In this document: piece after piece, positions 18,090-24,283 of the stretch
How the letters are laid out: every line of letters starts with the position of its first letter
Position numbering within the stretch: position 1 is the first letter of the stretch
Source of the DNA: Streptomyces violaceorubidus
GTDB lineage: Bacteria > Actinomycetota > Actinomycetes > Streptomycetales > Streptomycetaceae
Direction: 5' to 3'
Length of the DNA stretch: 31,566 nucleotides
Assembly (NCBI RefSeq): GCF_000717995.1
Contig: NZ_JODM01000045.1
Span: forward strand, 1 to 31,566
The notes under the pieces: generated by a model
What the model was told of the DNA's origin: nothing
Database searches by the model: none
Seen by the model: only the letters and a program-made list of their open reading frames with translations
Program-made: the position numbers and the translations under genes

Positions 18090-19304
18090 TCAGTCCTTCC
18101 GCAGCCTGAGCAGTCGATCCGTTGCTTCCCGCAATACATCCGCCCGTTTGCAGAAGGTGAACCGCACGAAGGGTGCGCCCTGCTCCCGGTGGTCGTAGAA
18201 GACGGCGTTCGGGATTGCCGCCACCCCGCAGCGTTCCGGCAGGGTGCGGCAGAAGGCGAAGCCGTCGCGCTCGCCGAGCGGGCGGATGTCGGTGGTGACG
18301 AAGTACGTCCCGGCGGGCCGGTACACCCCGAAGCCCGCCTCGGCCAGCCCCGCCGCCAGCAGGTCCCGCTTCGCCTCCATGTCCTCCCGGTAGGCGGTGA
18401 AGTAGCTCTCGGGCAGCGCGAGCGCCTCGGCGACCGCGTACTGGAAGGGCCCCGAGGCCACGTACGTCAGGTACTGCTTGGCCGAGCGGACCGCCGTCAC
18501 CAGGGCGGGCGCGGCGGTGACCCAGCCGACCTTCCAGCCGGTGAACGAGAAGGTCTTGCCGGCCGACCCGATGGTCACCGTGCGCTCCCGCATCCCCGGG
18601 AAGGACGCCAGCGGGATGTGTTCGGCCGCGTCGAAGACCAGGTGCTCGTAGACCTCGTCGGTCACCACCAGCAGGTCCCGCTCCACGGCCAGCTCGGCGA
18701 TCGCCGCCAGCTCCGCGCGGGTCAGGACCGTGCCCGTCGGGTTGTGCGGGGTGTTCAGCAGCAGGAGCCGGGTGCGGTCGGTGACCGCGTCGCGCAGCTC
18801 GTCCAGGTCCAGGCGGAAGGACCGCTGCCCGGCTTCCCCGTGCGGGCGCAGCGTCACGGGCACGCGCGTACCGCCCGCCATCGCCACGCAGGCCGCGTAC
18901 GAGTCGTAGTACGGCTCCAGCGCGACGACCTCGTCGCCGGGCTCCACCAGGGCCAGCAGGGCCGCGGCGATGGCCTCCGTGGCGCCCGCGGTGACCAGGA
19001 CCTCGGTGTCCGGGTCGTAGGACAGGCCGTAGCGGCGCAGCTGGTGGTCGGCGACCGCGGCGCGCAGCTCGGGGACGCCGGGGCCCGGCGGGTACTGGTT
19101 GCCGCGCCCGTCACGCAGCGCCCGTACGGCGGCCTCGCGGATCTCCTCGGGGCCGTCGGTGTCGGGGAAGCCCTGACCGAGGTTGATCGCCCCGGTCCGC
19201 ACCGCCAGCGCGGACATCTCGGCGAAGATCGTCGTCCCGAACTCAGCGAGCCGGCGGTTCAGGAGGGGACGGGCGCTGGAGCTCATCGAGGTCATGCCGG
19301 CCAT
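18090..19304 (-). CDS. PLP-dependent class I/II aminotransferase
   Basis: This 404-aa fold-type I aminotransferase has INLGQGFPDTDGPEEIREAA, QYPPGPGVPELRAAVA, VLVTAGATEAIAAALLAL, LLLLNTPHNPTGTVLTR, VVTDEVYEHLVFD and the PLP lysine (~K249) in GSAGKTFSFTGWKVGW. A C-terminal arginine lies in APFVRFTFCKR. The closest named groups are actinobacterial DapC-type N-succinyldiaminopimelate aminotransferases and kynurenine/methionine aminotransferases (KAT/YbdL); sequence alone does not decide. The first of three clustered Met codons (1, 4, 7) was taken; the ribosome site is weak for all. The gene converges on Uma2 with a 39-nt gap and begins 12 nt from the left direct repeat of the arsenic island. Confidence 0.92.
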   Translation of the reverse strand: MAGMTSMSSSARPLLNRRLAEFGTTIFAEMSALAVRTGAINLGQGFPDTDGPEEIREAAVRALRDGRGNQYPPGPGVPELRAAVADHQLRRYGLSYDPDTEVLVTAGATEAIAAALLALVEPGDEVVALEPYYDSYAACVAMAGGTRVPVTLRPHGEAGQRSFRLDLDELRDAVTDRTRLLLLNTPHNPTGTVLTRAELAAIAELAVERDLLVVTDEVYEHLVFDAAEHIPLASFPGMRERTVTIGSAGKTFSFTGWKVGWVTAAPALVTAVRSAKQYLTYVASGPFQYAVAEALALPESYFTAYREDMEAKRDLLAAGLAEAGFGVYRPAGTYFVTTDIRPLGERDGFAFCRTLPERCGVAAIPNAVFYDHREQGAPFVRFTFCKRADVLREATDRLLRLRKD

Positions 19305-19316
19305 CCTGCGCCGAAG

Positions 19317-19345
19317 CTCTGGACTTCCTCAACTCATCTTCGGCG
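19317..19345 (+). repeat. Left direct repeat flanking the arsenic island
   Basis: This 29-nt sequence matches 22758-22786 at 23 of 29 positions in the same orientation, with a perfect 13-nt core ACTTCCTCAACTC (19323-19335 and 22764-22776). It lies immediately upstream of the aminotransferase gene. The two copies bracket 3.4 kb of arsenic genes. Confidence 0.6.
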
Positions 19346-19416
19346 GTGGCCACCGCACGGGGGAGGGACCGGCCCCGGGAACCCGTGGTCAGCCAGGCCC
19401 TGCCCAGCAAGCGCCG

Positions 19417-19569
19417 TTACGGCTTGGGCAGCTCGGCGACGAACGTCCCGATGCGCGGCTGCATCCGCGCGATGCCGAACTCACCCTGCATCGCGAGGAC
19501 GCCGGGCAGCCGGCTTCCGGGCGGGTACCCGCCATCGGCAAGCCGCTGCTCGATGCCTCGTACACAGGG
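19417..19569 (-). pseudogene. Decayed GntR-family regulator fragment
   Basis: Within the 325-nt gap between the aminotransferase and arsI, one minus-strand frame reads RGIEQRLADGGYPPGSRLPG, then VLAMQGEFGIARMQPRIGTF and VAELPKP before a stop. This is the GntR winged-helix signature: the RIADGxYPPGSRLPS helix, the EFGxAR turn and the GTFVA wing. About 25-30 codons between GIAR and PRIGTF (the recognition helix) are missing, and the N-terminus is gone. The short GntR type is common on Streptomyces plasmids and integrative elements. It is not expected to be functional. Confidence 0.7.
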
Positions 19570-19583
19570 CAGCTGGCACGAGT

Positions 19584-19607
19584 GGGCCCCGACCGTGGCC
19601 GGGGCCC
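19584..19607 (-). terminator. Terminator after arsI
   Basis: GGGCCCCG-N8-CGGGGCCC is a perfect 8-bp G/C stem, 22 nt beyond the arsI stop. Flanking GAGT/ACTC bases could extend the structure. Confidence 0.7.
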
Positions 19608-19629
19608 GTTCCCACTCGCTCCCGTGCCC

Positions 19630-20100
19630 TCAGCCGCAGGCACAGCCCGCTGTGCTCGGAGCTTCCTCGGTGGTCCGGGTGGTGCAGCAGCCGTCACCGC
19701 TGGCACGGGAGTCGACGCTCTTGCCGAGGGTGTCGGCGTCGGCCTTGACGACGTAGACCTCCCAGGGCTCCTTTCCGGGGCCGCGCACCCACACCTTGTC
19801 CTGGAGGGCGTAGCAGCAGGAGGTGTCGTTCTCCTCGAAGGTGGCCAGGCCGGCGTCCTTGAGCCGGGTCGTGGCCGCGGTGACCTCGTCGGTGGACTCG
19901 ACCTCGACGCCGAGGTGGTCCAGTCGGGTCTCCTCGCCGGGCTCGCCCTCGATGAGGACGAGCTTCAGCGGGGGCTCGGCGATGGCGAAGTTGGCGTAGC
20001 CCTCGCGCCGCTTGGCCGGGTCGGTGCCGAACAGCTTCGAGTAGAAGGTGATCGACGCTTCCAGGTCGCTGACGCGGAGGGCGAGCTGAGCGCGGGACAT
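19630..20100 (-). CDS. arsI: ArsI/CadI-family VOC protein, C-As lyase
   Basis: This 156-aa vicinal-oxygen-chelate dioxygenase is of the type that cleaves the carbon-arsenic bond of trivalent organoarsenicals such as methylarsenite. Candidate Fe(II) ligands are Gln5 (SRAQLALRV), His62 (LDHLGVEV) and Glu114 (EPWEVYVV). The vicinal pair Cys95-Cys96 in NDTSCCYALQDKVW is the arsenic-substrate site of characterised ArsI proteins. The C-terminus is Cys-rich (GDGCC and GCACG), also a feature of this family. GGGAGCC precedes the ATG. It is transcribed away from arsR over a 79-nt shared control region, so it is probably ArsR-controlled. CadI-type annotations refer to the same family. Confidence 0.92.
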   Translation of the reverse strand: MSRAQLALRVSDLEASITFYSKLFGTDPAKRREGYANFAIAEPPLKLVLIEGEPGEETRLDHLGVEVESTDEVTAATTRLKDAGLATFEENDTSCCYALQDKVWVRGPGKEPWEVYVVKADADTLGKSVDSRASGDGCCTTRTTEEAPSTAGCACG

Positions 20101-20179
20101 GGCAGGGCTCCCATCGGGTTGTTTCGATGTCCGTCAATGCAAGATTGCGCGTTGAATCGAAGGATGTCAACATAGAGGC
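20101..20179. promoter_or_regulatory. Divergent arsI / arsR control region
   Basis: This A/T-rich 79-nt region has TTCGAT (20123-20128) and its inverse ATCGAA (20156-20161), plus TTGA...TCAA pairs, as expected for ArsR operators. A possible arsR promoter is TTGCGC (20145-20150), 17 nt, CAACAT (20168-20173). The start would then fall close to the arsR ATG at 20180, giving a near-leaderless message; AGAGG is only 1 nt from the ATG and is unlikely to serve. Confidence 0.55.
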
Positions 20180-20587
20180 ATGTCGAATCAGGACGTGGTG
20201 GTACTTGCCCCGACCGACGAGTCCGGGGCCTGCTGCCCCGGACTGTTGACCGCTCCTCTGGACGAGGGCCAGGCCGTGGAGCTGGCGAAGGTGTTCAAGG
20301 CACTGGGGGACCCGGTGCGGCTGCGCCTGCTGTCGATGATCGCCTCACGGGCGGGCGGCGAGGTGTGTGTCTGCGACCTGACCCCGGCCTTCGACCTGTC
20401 CCAGCCGACGATCTCGCACCACCTGAAGCTGCTGCGGCAGGCCGGTCTCATCGACTGCGAACGGCGTGGCACGTGGGTCTACTACTGGCTGGTCCCGGAG
20501 ATGACCGACCGGCTGGCGGGCATCCTGTCCCGCCCCACGGGGGAGCCGCTGCCCGGTCCCGCCGCGTCGGCCGGAGCTGCTTCGTGA
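20180..20587 (+). CDS. arsR: Arsenic-responsive repressor ArsR
   Basis: This 135-aa winged-helix repressor of the ArsR/SmtB family has FKALGDPVRLRLLSMIASR, CVCDLTPAFDLSQPTISHHL as the recognition region, then KLLRQAGLIDCERRGTWVYY. Thiols suited to bind As(III) are Cys18-Cys19 near the N-terminus (GACCPG) and Cys63/Cys65 (EVCVCDL). This resembles the Corynebacterium-type site, where an N-terminal Cys pair is joined by a Cys near the DNA-binding helix. It would repress both arsI and its own operon and release on As(III) or methylarsenite. The stop overlaps the acr3 start (GTGA). Confidence 0.95.
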   Translation: MSNQDVVVLAPTDESGACCPGLLTAPLDEGQAVELAKVFKALGDPVRLRLLSMIASRAGGEVCVCDLTPAFDLSQPTISHHLKLLRQAGLIDCERRGTWVYYWLVPEMTDRLAGILSRPTGEPLPGPAASAGAAS

Positions 20588-21684
20588 GCATCGCTGCACC
20601 TGAGCAAGGCGTGACGGGGCGTCTGTCCTTCGTGGACCGCTACCTCGCCGTCTGGATCCTCGTCGCCATGGCTGCCGGGCTGGGCCTGGGCCGCCTGGTC
20701 CCGGGCCTGGGTGAGGCGCTGGCCGAGGTGACCGTGACGGGGGTGTCCCTACCGATCGCTTTGGGCCTGCTCGTGATGATGTACCCGGTGCTGGCCAAGG
20801 TCCGCTACGACCGCCTCGACACCGTCACCCGCGACCGCCGCCTGCTGCTGCCGTCTCTGCTGCTCAACTGGATCATCGGCCCGGCGCTCATGTTCGCCCT
20901 GGCCTGGCTGCTCCTGCCGGACCTGCCCGCCTACCGCACCGGCCTGATCATCGTCGGCCTGGCCCGCTGCATCGCCATGGTCGTCATCTGGAACGACCTC
21001 GCCTGCGGCCACCGCGAAGCCGCCGCCGTCCTCGTCGCCCTGAACTCCGTCTTCCAGGTCATCGCGTTCTCGGCGCTCGGCTGGTTCTATCTCTCCGTCC
21101 TGCCCGGCTGGCTCGGCCTGGAACAGACCGGACTGGACGTCTCGGTCTGGGAGATCGCCCGCAGCGTGCTCATGTTCCTCGGCATCCCGCTCGCGGCCGG
21201 CTACCTCACTCGGCGCATCGGCGAGCGAACCAAGGGCCGCGCCTGGTACGAAGCCAAGCTCATCCCGCGCATCGGCCCCTTCGCCCTGTACGGGTTGCTC
21301 TTCACGATCGTCATTCTCTTCGCCCTGCAAGGCGACGCCATCACCTCGCAGCCCCTCGACGTCGCCCGTATCGCCCTGCCGCTGCTGGTCTACTTCGTGA
21401 TCATGTGGGCCGGATCAATGCTCCTGGGACGCGTCGTCGGCCTGGACTACCCACGTGCGACGACGCTGGCCTTCACGGCTGCCGGCAACAACTTCGAACT
21501 GGCCATCGCGGTCGCCATCGCCACCTTCGGCGCCTCCTCCGGGCAGGCCCTGGCCGGCGTCGTCGGCCCCCTCATCGAAGTGCCCGTACTGATCGGCCTC
21601 GTGTACGTCGCCCTGCACGCGCGCCGCTACTTCACCGCCCCGGTCGCCGCTCTCGCGCCCCAGGAAGACGCCGCCCATGCCTGA
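20584..21684 (+). CDS. acr3: Arsenite efflux permease ACR3
   Basis: This 366-aa, 10-helix antiporter of the ACR3 family expels As(III) using the proton gradient. Start GTG 20584 is inside the arsR stop. Motifs are FVDRYLAVWILVAMAAGLGL, LPIALGLLVMMYPVLAKV, LNWIIGPALMFALAW and GLARCIAMVVIWNDLACG. The essential cysteine is Cys129 in LARC and the essential acid is Glu305 in AAGNNFELAIAVA; both numbers coincide with the residues reported as critical in Corynebacterium glutamicum Acr3. It overlaps arsC by 8 nt. It acts in the cytoplasmic membrane downstream of ArsC (arsenate) and ArsI (organoarsenicals), both of which yield As(III). Confidence 0.96.
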   Translation: MSIAAPEQGVTGRLSFVDRYLAVWILVAMAAGLGLGRLVPGLGEALAEVTVTGVSLPIALGLLVMMYPVLAKVRYDRLDTVTRDRRLLLPSLLLNWIIGPALMFALAWLLLPDLPAYRTGLIIVGLARCIAMVVIWNDLACGHREAAAVLVALNSVFQVIAFSALGWFYLSVLPGWLGLEQTGLDVSVWEIARSVLMFLGIPLAAGYLTRRIGERTKGRAWYEAKLIPRIGPFALYGLLFTIVILFALQGDAITSQPLDVARIALPLLVYFVIMWAGSMLLGRVVGLDYPRATTLAFTAAGNNFELAIAVAIATFGASSGQALAGVVGPLIEVPVLIGLVYVALHARRYFTAPVAALAPQEDAAHA

Positions 21685-22096
21685 CACCACCGCCTCGTCC
21701 GTTCTGTTCGTCTGCGTCCACAACGCCGGACGCTCGCAGATGGCCGCCGCCTTCCTCACCCACCTCGCGGGGGACCGCGTCCAAGTCCGCTCCGCCGGTT
21801 CCGCTCCCGCCGACACCGTCAACCCGGCCGTCGTCGAGGCCATGGCGGAGGTGGGCGTCGACATCGCTACCGAGGTGCCGAAGGTGCTCACGACCGACGC
21901 GGTCCAGGCGTCCGACGTCGTGATCACGATGGGCTGCGGCGACACCTGCCCCGTCCTTCCCGGGAAGCGCTACCTCGACTGGGATCTCCCCGACCCTGCC
22001 GGACGAGGGGTTGCAGCCGTTCGTCCCATCCGCGACGAGATCGAAAAGCGCATCCGCGGCCTGGTCGACGAGATCGCCCCGGCGGCCCGGCCATGA
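21677..22096 (+). CDS. arsC: Arsenate reductase, low-MW phosphatase fold
   Basis: This 139-aa reductase converts As(V) to As(III). The P-loop CVHNAGRS gives Cys13-x5-Arg19, the nucleophile site of the LMW-PTPase-like ArsC family. Further cysteines are Cys87 and Cys91 in MGCGDTCPVLPGKRY, followed by the DWDLPDPAG motif. Three Cys fit a thioredoxin-type relay, though actinobacterial members may use mycothiol. The ATG lies within the acr3 end, and the stop overlaps the arsN1 start (ATGA), so the whole operon is translationally coupled. Confidence 0.95.
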   Translation: MPDTTASSVLFVCVHNAGRSQMAAAFLTHLAGDRVQVRSAGSAPADTVNPAVVEAMAEVGVDIATEVPKVLTTDAVQASDVVITMGCGDTCPVLPGKRYLDWDLPDPAGRGVAAVRPIRDEIEKRIRGLVDEIAPAARP

Positions 22097-22596
22097 GCGC
22101 GGCCGACGAGCACGGCATCACCGCGATGGCCGCCGAACACGCCGGCCAAGTCCTGGCGATCTACCAGCACGGCATCGACGAAGGCAACGCCACCTTCGAG
22201 ACCACCGCTCCCGGCTGGGAGGAATTCGACGCAACCAAGCTGCCGGAACACCGGTACGTCGCCCTCGACGCCCCGGGCCGGGTCCTCGGCTGGGTCGCCG
22301 CCGTACCGGTCTCCGACCGATGCGCGTACGCCGGCGTCGTCGAGCACTCGGTGTACGTCCACCCCGACGCACGCGGCCACGGCATCGGCACCGCACTCGT
22401 CCACAAGCTGATCAGGTCTACCGAGGCGGCCGGGATCTGGACCATTCAATCCGGCATCTTCCCCGAGAACACCGCCAGCCTCGTCCTCCACCAGAAAGCG
22501 GGCTTCCGCACCGTCGGTACACGCGAGCGCATCGGCCAACACCATGGCCGATGGCGGGACGTCGTGCTGATCGAACGCAGAAGCCCCACCGTCTGA
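22093..22596 (+). CDS. arsN1: GNAT acetyltransferase, ArsN1/PAT type
   Basis: This 167-aa GNAT enzyme resembles phosphinothricin acetyltransferase and ArsN1, which acetylates the alpha-amino group of the organoarsenical antibiotic arsinothricin. Visible features are YQHGIDEGNATFET (substrate side), LGWVAAVPVSDRCAYAGVVE, the acetyl-CoA loop RGHGIG (94-99) in VHPDARGHGIGTALV, and HQKAGFRTVGTRERIGQHHG with WRDVVLIER near the end. The assignment to arsenic rests on the ATGA overlap with arsC. Phosphinothricin or another amino acid analogue cannot be excluded, since the two activities share one family. Confidence 0.82.
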   Translation: MSAADEHGITAMAAEHAGQVLAIYQHGIDEGNATFETTAPGWEEFDATKLPEHRYVALDAPGRVLGWVAAVPVSDRCAYAGVVEHSVYVHPDARGHGIGTALVHKLIRSTEAAGIWTIQSGIFPENTASLVLHQKAGFRTVGTRERIGQHHGRWRDVVLIERRSPTV

Positions 22597-22702
22597 GCCA
22601 CGGGGGGTGAGAAGCCTTGGTGCGGCAGAGAAACTCGTGAACTCCGTGTTCCGGTACGACCCGTAAGGTGCTGACGGCCCCTAGACGGACCAGCAAGGCG
22701 CC

Positions 22703-22743
22703 AACGGCCCCGACTCGCACTCCGGTGCGGGTCAGGGGCCGTT
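22703..22743 (+). terminator. Terminator of the ars operon
   Basis: Arms AACGGCCCC-GACTCGCAC (22703-22720) and GTGCGGGTCAGGGGCCGTT (22725-22743) pair over about 18 bp, with one bulged base and one G-U pair, closing on TCCG. The shape resembles terminators I recall behind integrase genes in Streptomyces, but no integrase is present. Confidence 0.8.
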
Positions 22744-22757
22744 CCTGTTCAGGGACC

Positions 22758-22786
22758 CTCAGAACTTCCTCAACTCTGCTTTGGGG
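22758..22786 (+). repeat. Right direct repeat flanking the arsenic island
   Basis: This is the partner of 19317-19345: same orientation, 23 of 29 positions equal, core ACTTCCTCAACTC at 22764-22776. It lies just past the ars operon terminator. Confidence 0.6.
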
Positions 22787-22931
22787 CGCGGCGGCGAAGG
22801 GCATCTCCCGTGCACGCCGGTGAGCTTCACGGCGGGAACCACAGGCAATCGACACGCAGCGAGGCGTCCGACGGGGGATTGCTTCGGGGGACTTCCGGGC
22901 GCAGACCCGGAACGGAAGGGAGGGTGGAGCC

Positions 22932-23228
22932 GTGATCACAGGCATCATCCTGTTCGTGCTCGCAGCCCTGCTGATCAGGGTTTTCGTGATGCGTCGACGC
23001 GCCGTCGGTGCCGTGCGGACCGGGAGCGGCCGCGGGTCGCGCCGGAGCGGCGGCGGTGGCGACAGCGGCGGCAGCAGCTGGTGGGCCGGTGACGGGGGCG
23101 GTTCGTCCTCGGGCGGACACCACTCCGGCCACTCCTGTGGTGGCGGCCACTCCTGCGGTGGCGGCTCGTCCTGCGGAGGCGGGTCGTCCTGCGGGGGAGG
23201 GGGCGGCGGATGCGGCGGAGGCAGCTGA
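22932..23228 (+). CDS. Membrane microprotein with (S)CGGG-repeat tail
   Basis: This 98-aa protein starts at GTG 22932 with a strong GGGAGGGTGGAG site. One N-terminal transmembrane helix (TGIILFVLAALLIRVFVM) is followed by a basic stop-transfer (RRRAV). Then comes a low-complexity tail: Ser/Gly-rich with two Trp, GGHHSGHSCGGGHSCGGG and further SCGGG units, five to six Cys in all at four- to six-residue spacing. The regular Cys/His ladder could bind soft metals or be lipid- or disulfide-linked. Gly/Cys-rich tails also end TIGR04222-type actinobacterial membrane proteins, of which this might be a cut-down form. It lies just outside the right direct repeat of the arsenic island. The function is unknown. 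Confidence 0.7.
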   Translation: MITGIILFVLAALLIRVFVMRRRAVGAVRTGSGRGSRRSGGGGDSGGSSWWAGDGGGSSSGGHHSGHSCGGGHSCGGGSSCGGGSSCGGGGGGCGGGS

Positions 23229-23274
23229 CACGGGGCAGCTGAGCTCCGGCCGGGGGGAGCCGCATCCCCTTCAC

Positions 23275-23300
23275 GGGGCCCGTTCCTGGGACCGGGCCCC
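23275..23300 (+). terminator. First hairpin after the microprotein gene
   Basis: GGGGCCCG-N10-CGGGCCCC is an 8-bp G/C stem, 46 nt after the stop. Confidence 0.6.
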
Positions 23301-23312
23301 ACGCCCCACCCA

Positions 23313-23346
23313 GAGCGCCCGCCGGTCACACTCCCGGCGGGCGCTC
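23313..23346 (+). terminator. Second hairpin after the microprotein gene
   Basis: A perfect 12-bp stem GAGCGCCCGCCG / CGGCGGGCGCTC with a 10-nt loop, in tandem with the previous hairpin. Confidence 0.75.
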
Positions 23347-23625
23347 GCACACCCCGGCGCACTTCGTACGGGCGGGGTGTGCGCCCTGGTTGAACAGTTG
23401 AGCTGGGGAGCCCCCTGAGGGATGGAAACGCCACGAAGTTGGGTAAAAACGCTGTGGCGGCGCCATCGTTCATGATTCGCTCTTTCTCATCAACGCAGCT
23501 CCTCGGACGACCTGTTGACCCCCCTCCTGACCGGCCGACTGGGCTGAGCGGGCCGCATCCCCGGCAGTGCCGCGGATGCGCAGGCCCCACACCTTCCTCT
23601 CCTTGTGTGCTTGCGGAGCCGATCC

Positions 23626-24162
23626 ATGCTCACGACCCTGACAACCGCCTACACCGACACCCGCGCCGCCGACCTGGCCTGGGCCCTGGGGCGCGAGCCG
23701 CTGCCCGCGCTCGCCTGTCTCGACGTAGAAATGAGCGACGCGCGCCTGCAGTTGAGGCTGCTCGGCGCCTCCCACCAAGTCCTGCTCGAAGAGGAGCGGG
23801 GCATCTGCTCGGAGACGGTGGCGTGCATCCCCGGCAGCAGCACCCCCCTTCCGCTGGGCGTCGCCAAGCGGGTGGGCGACTGGGAGTACGAGTTCGCCGC
23901 CCGCGTCGAGGTGCTGACGCCGGGCTCCTTCGCCGGCCGCGCCCAGGAGCTGCTGGCCCTGGTCTCCGACCATCCGCACGGCCTGGCCGGTGTCTTCCCC
24001 GGCAGCCCGCACGCCTTCACCGCGCTGCTGGCCCAGCGGCACGAGGGGCAGGTGCACTGGCGGACCTGGCACGCCTACCCGCAGGACGGCCAGTTGGTGG
24101 CGACCCGCACCCGGGTGGGCGTGCGGGTGCCGACCGCCCGGTTCAGCCCGTCCGCCGTGTGA
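23626..24162 (+). CDS. DUF2617 family protein
   Basis: This 178-aa protein starts at ATG 23626 with GGAG about 6 nt upstream (GCGGAGCC). It matches my memory of the actinobacterial DUF2617 family: an N-terminal MLTTLTTAYTDTRAADLAWALG, a strand-rich middle (LQLRLLGASHQVLLEEE, then CSETVACIPG), LGVAKRVGDWEYEFAARVE, GVFPGSPHAFTALLAQ, and a Trp/His-containing WRTWHAYPQDGQLVATRTR. It has no signal peptide or membrane helix and is probably cytoplasmic. It precedes a spermidine-synthase-like gene on the same strand, but the 121-nt gap holds that gene's own promoter elements. Function is unknown. Confidence 0.85.
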   Translation: MLTTLTTAYTDTRAADLAWALGREPLPALACLDVEMSDARLQLRLLGASHQVLLEEERGICSETVACIPGSSTPLPLGVAKRVGDWEYEFAARVEVLTPGSFAGRAQELLALVSDHPHGLAGVFPGSPHAFTALLAQRHEGQVHWRTWHAYPQDGQLVATRTRVGVRVPTARFSPSAV

Positions 24163-24233
24163 GCGGGCGGGGTCGGGCGCCGCGAGTGGGCGGGGGCCGG
24201 ATAAACCTGCGGTGCCCGACGAGCCCCGAGTTT

Positions 24234-24243
24234 CACACGTGTG
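24234..24243. promoter_or_regulatory. CACACGTGTG palindrome
   Basis: A perfect 10-bp palindrome 31 nt upstream of the larger palindrome at 24265 (start to start), in the spacer before the speE-like gene. It may be a second operator. Confidence 0.35.
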
Positions 24244-24264
24244 GGTGACGAAGCGCAGTACCCA

Positions 24265-24281
24265 AGTGACGTAACGTCACT
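24265..24281 (+). promoter_or_regulatory. 17-nt palindromic operator over the speE-like promoter
   Basis: AGTGACGT-A-ACGTCACT is a perfect 8+1+8 inverted repeat ending 2 nt before the GTG start. It contains a -10-like TAACGT (24272-24277), so a bound repressor would cover both the promoter and the start codon. The spacing between half-sites (7) differs from the 6 of Streptomyces Crp sites. Confidence 0.6.
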
Positions 24282-24283
24282 GC

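Larger units (their letters stand above)
22597..22931. other. Intergenic region with repeats, after arsN1
   Basis: This 335-nt stretch has no convincing gene. It contains two direct copies of AAGG-x-GC-xx-ACGGCCCC (22665-22681 and 22695-22711, 14 of 17 identical), the operon terminator (22703-22743) and the right flanking repeat of the arsenic island (22758-22786). GGGAGGGTGGAG at its end is the ribosome site of the next gene. Confidence 0.6.
23229..23625. other. Intergenic region with tandem hairpins and an A/T-richer patch
   Basis: This 397-nt gap has two hairpins after the microprotein gene (listed as terminators). An unusually A/T-rich stretch at 23430-23515 includes GTTGGGTAAAAACG and TTCATGATTCGCTCTTTCTC. 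An inverted repeat CGCATCC-N13-GGATGCG (23554-23560 / 23574-23580) lies upstream of the DUF2617 gene. The A/T-richer patch probably contains the promoter. A short open frame through it has poor codon bias and was not called. Confidence 0.55.

Noticed and set aside
22600..22680. A possible gene end (AAEKLVNSVFRYDP then stop) just after arsN1
   Set aside because: Too short and without a recognisable family; it may be chance.
23439..24248. A 269-codon plus-strand frame starting in the A/T-richer patch upstream of and across the DUF2617 gene
   Set aside because: Poor codon bias at its start and out-of-register overlap with a conserved gene; the first ~20 codons are probably promoter DNA.
24265..24281. 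Reading the palindrome as a Crp site
   Set aside because: The spacing between GTGA and TCAC is 7, while Crp-type sites have 6; a different regulator is more likely.
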